Shown here: in pieces, positions 61,454-64,000 of the stretch
Layout: every line of letters starts with the position of its first letter
Numbering within the stretch: the stretch's first letter is position 1
Assembly (NCBI RefSeq): GCF_008642375.1
Contig: NZ_CP029194.1
Location: forward strand, 1,860,001 to 1,924,000
DNA length: 64,000 nucleotides
Direction of reading: 5' to 3'
DNA from: Streptomyces venezuelae
GTDB taxonomy: Bacteria > Actinomycetota > Actinomycetes > Streptomycetales > Streptomycetaceae
The notes under the pieces: model-generated
Databases searched by the model: none
Told to the model about the DNA's origin: nothing
Seen by the model: only the letters and a program-made list of their open reading frames with translations
Position numbers and translations under genes: made by a program

Positions 61454-62215
61454 TCAGCGCGGGGCCATCCGCAGGGCGCCGTCCATGCGGATCGTCTCCC
61501 CGTTGAGGTAGTCGTGCTCGACGATCATCGTGACCAGTCGGGCGTACTCCTCCGGGCGCGCGAGGCGCTGCGGGAAGGTGACGCTCGCCGCGAGACCCGC
61601 CCTGACCTCCTCGCCGAAGCCGGCCATCATCGGGGTGTCGACGATGCCGGGGGCGACGGTGACGACCCGGATGCCGAACTGCGCGAGGTCGCGGGCCGCG
61701 GTGACGGTCATGCCCGCGACACCCGCCTTGGAGGCGGCGTAAGCGATCTGGCCGACCTGGCCCTCGAAGGCGGCGATCGAGGCGGTGTTCACGACGAGGC
61801 CGCGCTGCCCGTGCTCGTCGGGCTCGTGCCGGGCGATGGCCTCGGCGGCGAGCCGCATCACGTTGAACGTCCCCAGCAGGTTCACGTCGAGGACCGTGCG
61901 GAAGAGGTCGAGGTCGTGCGGTCCCTTGCGGCCCAGGATCCGGGCGGAGGGGGCGATGCCCGCGCAGTTCACGGCGAGCCGGAGTTCGGCGCCGTCGGCG
62001 TCGATCGCGGCCAGGGCCTCGCGCACCTGGTCCTCGTCGGTGACGTCCGCGGCGAGCAGGCGGACGCCCTCGGGCAGCGGCCCGGCGGCCGCGACGGCCT
62101 TGTCCAGGTCGAGGCCGTAGACGGTGGCGCCACGAGCGGCGAGCGCGGCGGCCGTGGCGGCGCCGAGGCCGGAGGCGGCGCCGGTGACGAGAGCGGCGGA
62201 GCCGGCGATGTCCAT
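61454..62215 (-). CDS. SDR-family 3-hydroxyacyl-CoA dehydrogenase-like (HSD10/type II) enzyme
   Basis: This 253-residue SDR has TGAASGLG (11-18), NCAG (NNAG variant), and YAASK as catalytic Tyr/Lys. ASIAAFEGQVGQIAYAASKA and VTFPQRLARPEEYARLV match type II 3-hydroxyacyl-CoA dehydrogenases. It should oxidise a 3-hydroxyacyl-CoA with NAD+, fitting the neighbouring acyl-CoA dehydrogenase. GAGGAG precedes ATG 62215. It is divergent from the TetR gene at 62404. Confidence 0.9.
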   Translation of the reverse strand: MDIAGSAALVTGAASGLGAATAAALAARGATVYGLDLDKAVAAAGPLPEGVRLLAADVTDEDQVREALAAIDADGAELRLAVNCAGIAPSARILGRKGPHDLDLFRTVLDVNLLGTFNVMRLAAEAIARHEPDEHGQRGLVVNTASIAAFEGQVGQIAYAASKAGVAGMTVTAARDLAQFGIRVVTVAPGIVDTPMMAGFGEEVRAGLAASVTFPQRLARPEEYARLVTMIVEHDYLNGETIRMDGALRMAPR

Positions 62216-62290
62216 GGAACTCCTCGTTCGTATCGTGCGGGTGGGACCCTGCCGCCGGGATGGCCGCCGGATCGGGCGCGTGCCCGCGGG

Positions 62291-62304
62291 GGACCGCGCG
62301 GTCC
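62291..62304. promoter_or_regulatory. Palindrome in the SDR/TetR divergent gap
   Basis: GGACCGCGCGGTCC is a perfect 14-base palindrome in the 188-base gap between the divergent SDR and TetR genes. Such GC-rich palindromes occur by chance more often here, so support is modest. Confidence 0.35.
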
Positions 62305-62381
62305 GCGCGATCTGCGCCGCCCACCATAGAACCGCAGGCAGTGCCCCCGGAAGCGGAAGCAGGACATCCTCCAGGGGTGGC

Positions 62382-62391
62382 CGACCGGTCG
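62382..62391. promoter_or_regulatory. CGACCGGTCG palindrome near the TetR start
   Basis: This 10-base perfect palindrome is 12 bases before the TetR ATG at 62404. Its ACCGGT-centred form is common among TetR operators, so autoregulation is possible. Confidence 0.35.
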
Positions 62392-62403
62392 TAGACTTCC
62401 GCC

Positions 62404-63057
62404 ATGGGGCGAACGAGTGACGCGCGGGAGCGCATCCTGACCGCCGCGAAGACGCTGATGCTGTCGCGCGGCTACTCCGCCCTGGGCGTGGCGGAGATCT
62501 GCAAGGCCGCCGGGGTCCCGAAGGGCAGCTTCTACTACTTCTTCGCCTCCAAGGAGGAGCTGGCCCTCGCCGTGATCGACGAGCACTGGACGGACCAGCG
62601 CGCCGACTGGACGCGAGCGCTGGACGGGGACGGCGTCGGGGACGAGGACGGAGGCATGGACGGAGACGGGGGCGTCCGGCCGCTCCGGGGGCTGCGGCGG
62701 CTGTACGAGTCGACCGCCGCCGAACTGCGGGACGGGCAGCGGAGCTGCGGCACCGTCACGGGCTGCCTCCTCGGGAACCTGGCCCTGGAGATGAGCACCG
62801 GGACGGCGGCCGTGCGGGAGCGCCTGCGGGAGATCTTCGACGAGCAGGTGGCCCTGGTGGAGAAGACCGTCGCCGAGGCCCGCGGGCGCGGCGAGGTCAC
62901 CGTCGCCGACGCCCACGAGGCCGCGCGCGCCCTCGTCGCCCAGCTGGAGGGCCAGGTCCTCTTCGCCAAGCTGTACGACGACGTGGGGCGCCTCGACGTC
63001 CTCTGGCCGAACTCCCTGGCCCTGCTGGGCGCGAGGGCCTCCACTTTGACTGAATGA
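62404..63057 (+). CDS. TetR-family regulator (AcuR-like C-terminal domain)
   Basis: This 217-residue TetR protein has HTH residues GVAEICKAAGVPKGSFYYFF. The C-terminal domain contains the SCGTVTGCLLGNLALEMSTG motif of the AcuR/TetR_C_16-like group. An acidic Asp/Gly-rich insert (DGDGVGDEDGGMDGDGG) lies between the domains. It is divergent from the 3-hydroxyacyl-CoA dehydrogenase-like SDR and may regulate it. Confidence 0.9.
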   Translation: MGRTSDARERILTAAKTLMLSRGYSALGVAEICKAAGVPKGSFYYFFASKEELALAVIDEHWTDQRADWTRALDGDGVGDEDGGMDGDGGVRPLRGLRRLYESTAAELRDGQRSCGTVTGCLLGNLALEMSTGTAAVRERLREIFDEQVALVEKTVAEARGRGEVTVADAHEAARALVAQLEGQVLFAKLYDDVGRLDVLWPNSLALLGARASTLTE

Positions 63058-63060
63058 CCG

Positions 63061-63531
63061 TCAGAAGGGCTTTGTCGGCAGGTACTTGCCGTTCAGCGTG
63101 ATGACGGCGCGCTCGCCGCCCTCCGGGTCGGCGACCTTCTTCACGTCGAGCGTGAAGTTGATCGCGGAGATGATGCCGTCGCCGAACTGCTCGTGGACCA
63201 GGGCCTTCAGGGTGGTGCCGTACACCTGGAGCATCTCGTGGAACCGGTAGATCGTCGGGTCGGTCGGGATGCCGCCGTCGATCGAGCCCCGGGTGGGGAT
63301 CGTGCGCAGCAGCCGTACCGCTTCCTCGTCGAGGCCGAGGAGCTCGGCGACCGCCCGGGCGGACTCATCCGGCAGCGGGTGCTGGCCGAGGACGGCGGCG
63401 GTGGTGTAGGCGACGGAGAGCCCTGCGGCGTCCGCGATCCGCTGCCAGGTCAGGTCCTTGACGGTCTTGGCCTCGACGGCGGCGACGGCGAGCTCGCGAC
63501 GGGCGGTGGGGTCGAACTGGGCGTGCACCAT
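63061..63531 (-). CDS. cynS: Cyanate hydratase (cyanase)
   Basis: This 156-residue cyanase turns cyanate plus bicarbonate into ammonia and CO2. The catalytic residues fall at the E. coli positions: Arg96 and Glu99 in YRFHEML and Ser122 in [10 protein letters not shown]. The C-terminus GKYLPTKPF is the family signature. The carbonic anhydrase gene lies 45 bases upstream, which recycles bicarbonate, as in cynTS operons. Confidence 0.97.
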   Translation of the reverse strand: MVHAQFDPTARRELAVAAVEAKTVKDLTWQRIADAAGLSVAYTTAAVLGQHPLPDESARAVAELLGLDEEAVRLLRTIPTRGSIDGGIPTDPTIYRFHEMLQVYGTTLKALVHEQFGDGIISAINFTLDVKKVADPEGGERAVITLNGKYLPTKPF

Positions 63532-63576
63532 GAGAGATACGTCCTTCGTCGTGAATCTATGGGGGGGTGGGCGGGT

Positions 63577-64000
63577 TCAGGCGGCGGTGACGGCCGGGCG
63601 GGCGGTGGTGTCGAGCTCCTCGACGGAGCCCGCCGCGATGTCGAAGACCCAGCCGTGCAGCCGTACGTCGCCTTCGGCGAGCGCGCGGGCGACGGAGGGG
63701 TGGGTGGCGAGGTTGGCCAGCTGGGCGGCGACGTTCTCGCGGACCAGGGCGGCCACGTCTCCCTGGCGTCCGGCCGCCGCGGCGCGGGCCAGGGAGGCGT
63801 CCGCGTGGCGCAGCCAGGCGGCGACGGCGGGCGCGGCGGCGAGGTCGTGACCCTCGGCGAGCGCGGTCATCGCTCCGCAGGCGGAGTGCCCGCAGACGAT
63901 GACGTCCCGTACCCCGAGGACCGCGACGGCGTACTCGACGCCGGCGGAGACCGCGTCCGCGCCCGGGGTGTGGGCGGGGAGGAGGTTGCCGACGGTACGG
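63577..64000 (-). CDS. cynT: Beta-carbonic anhydrase, C-terminal part (cut by window edge)
   Basis: The visible 140 residues begin RTVGNLLPAHTPGADAVSAG and include the Zn-binding CGHSACGAM (second zinc site) and the tail VRLHGWVFDIAAGSVEELD. This is a beta-class carbonic anhydrase; the first Zn-Cys lies outside the window. Placed directly before cyanase, it probably supplies bicarbonate for cyanate breakdown, hence the cynT name. Confidence 0.92.
   Translation of the reverse strand, partial: RTVGNLLPAHTPGADAVSAGVEYAVAVLGVRDVIVCGHSACGAMTALAEGHDLAAAPAVAAWLRHADASLARAAAAGRQGDVAALVRENVAAQLANLATHPSVARALAEGDVRLHGWVFDIAAGSVEELDTTARPAVTAA

Overview
The window is high-GC, gene-dense actinomycete DNA, almost certainly from Streptomyces or a close relative. 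The evidence is the strong third-position G/C bias, frequent GTG starts with GGAGG-type ribosome sites, LAL-type LuxR regulators, many TetR regulators, a Ser/Thr kinase, DUF6243 and DUF4239 proteins, and an AfsA/ArpA-type gamma-butyrolactone signalling pair. No rRNA, tRNA, CRISPR array or biosynthetic core gene was seen.

Layout. 0-20.4 kb is almost all on the minus strand. It holds a cut PucR-type regulator, a LAL regulator, an LLM oxidoreductase/FMN reductase pair and a haloperoxidase-like hydrolase. It continues with a sugar ABC operon (binding protein, two permeases) that ends in a second LAL regulator, then hydrolases, a GNAT protein, a YaaH-type transporter and a YtcJ amidohydrolase. It closes with a stress operon: YcaC-like hydrolase, DoxX, Dps, flavoprotein reductase. 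20.7-26.6 kb carries DUF6243, a decayed nitrilase, and the methylmalonyl-CoA mutase operon mutA-mutB-meaB. 26.7-37.3 kb has a deletion scar joining a MerR gene and a serine hydrolase, a DUF4239 membrane protein, an FAD monooxygenase, a secreted ricin-lectin protein, a TetR/kinase operon divergent from an exported agmatine-deiminase-like enzyme, and a secreted beta-propeller.

37.8-43.2 kb is the kdpFABC potassium pump with a 27-residue coupled membrane peptide upstream; an IS630-derived mini-element carrying an NTF2-like passenger gene sits at the kdpC stop codon. 43.4-52.4 kb has TerB, an M56/BlaI pair, glutaminase, an unknown protein, an MFS/TetR divergent pair with three operator copies, an ArsR/MFS pair and a divergent cold-shock protein. 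52.6-56.8 kb is the signalling locus: an AfsA/ScbA homologue, an extended SDR, a classical SDR and a TetR protein, divergent from an ArpA/ScbR-type receptor with a TTG start. 57-61.4 kb is acyl-CoA dehydrogenase-etfB-etfA, a DUF35-type Zn-ribbon/OB protein and a TetR regulator, linked by a shared palindrome (ATGGCACT-G-AGTGCCAT type). 61.4-64 kb has an SDR, a TetR regulator, cyanase and a cut beta-carbonic anhydrase (cynTS-like).

The most interesting points are the signalling locus, the palindrome-linked acyl-CoA dehydrogenase/ETF/TetR/DUF35 regulon, the IS630 element with a passenger gene, and several gene-decay scars that suggest a plastic chromosome region. All functional calls rest on reading motifs by eye; no database search was run.
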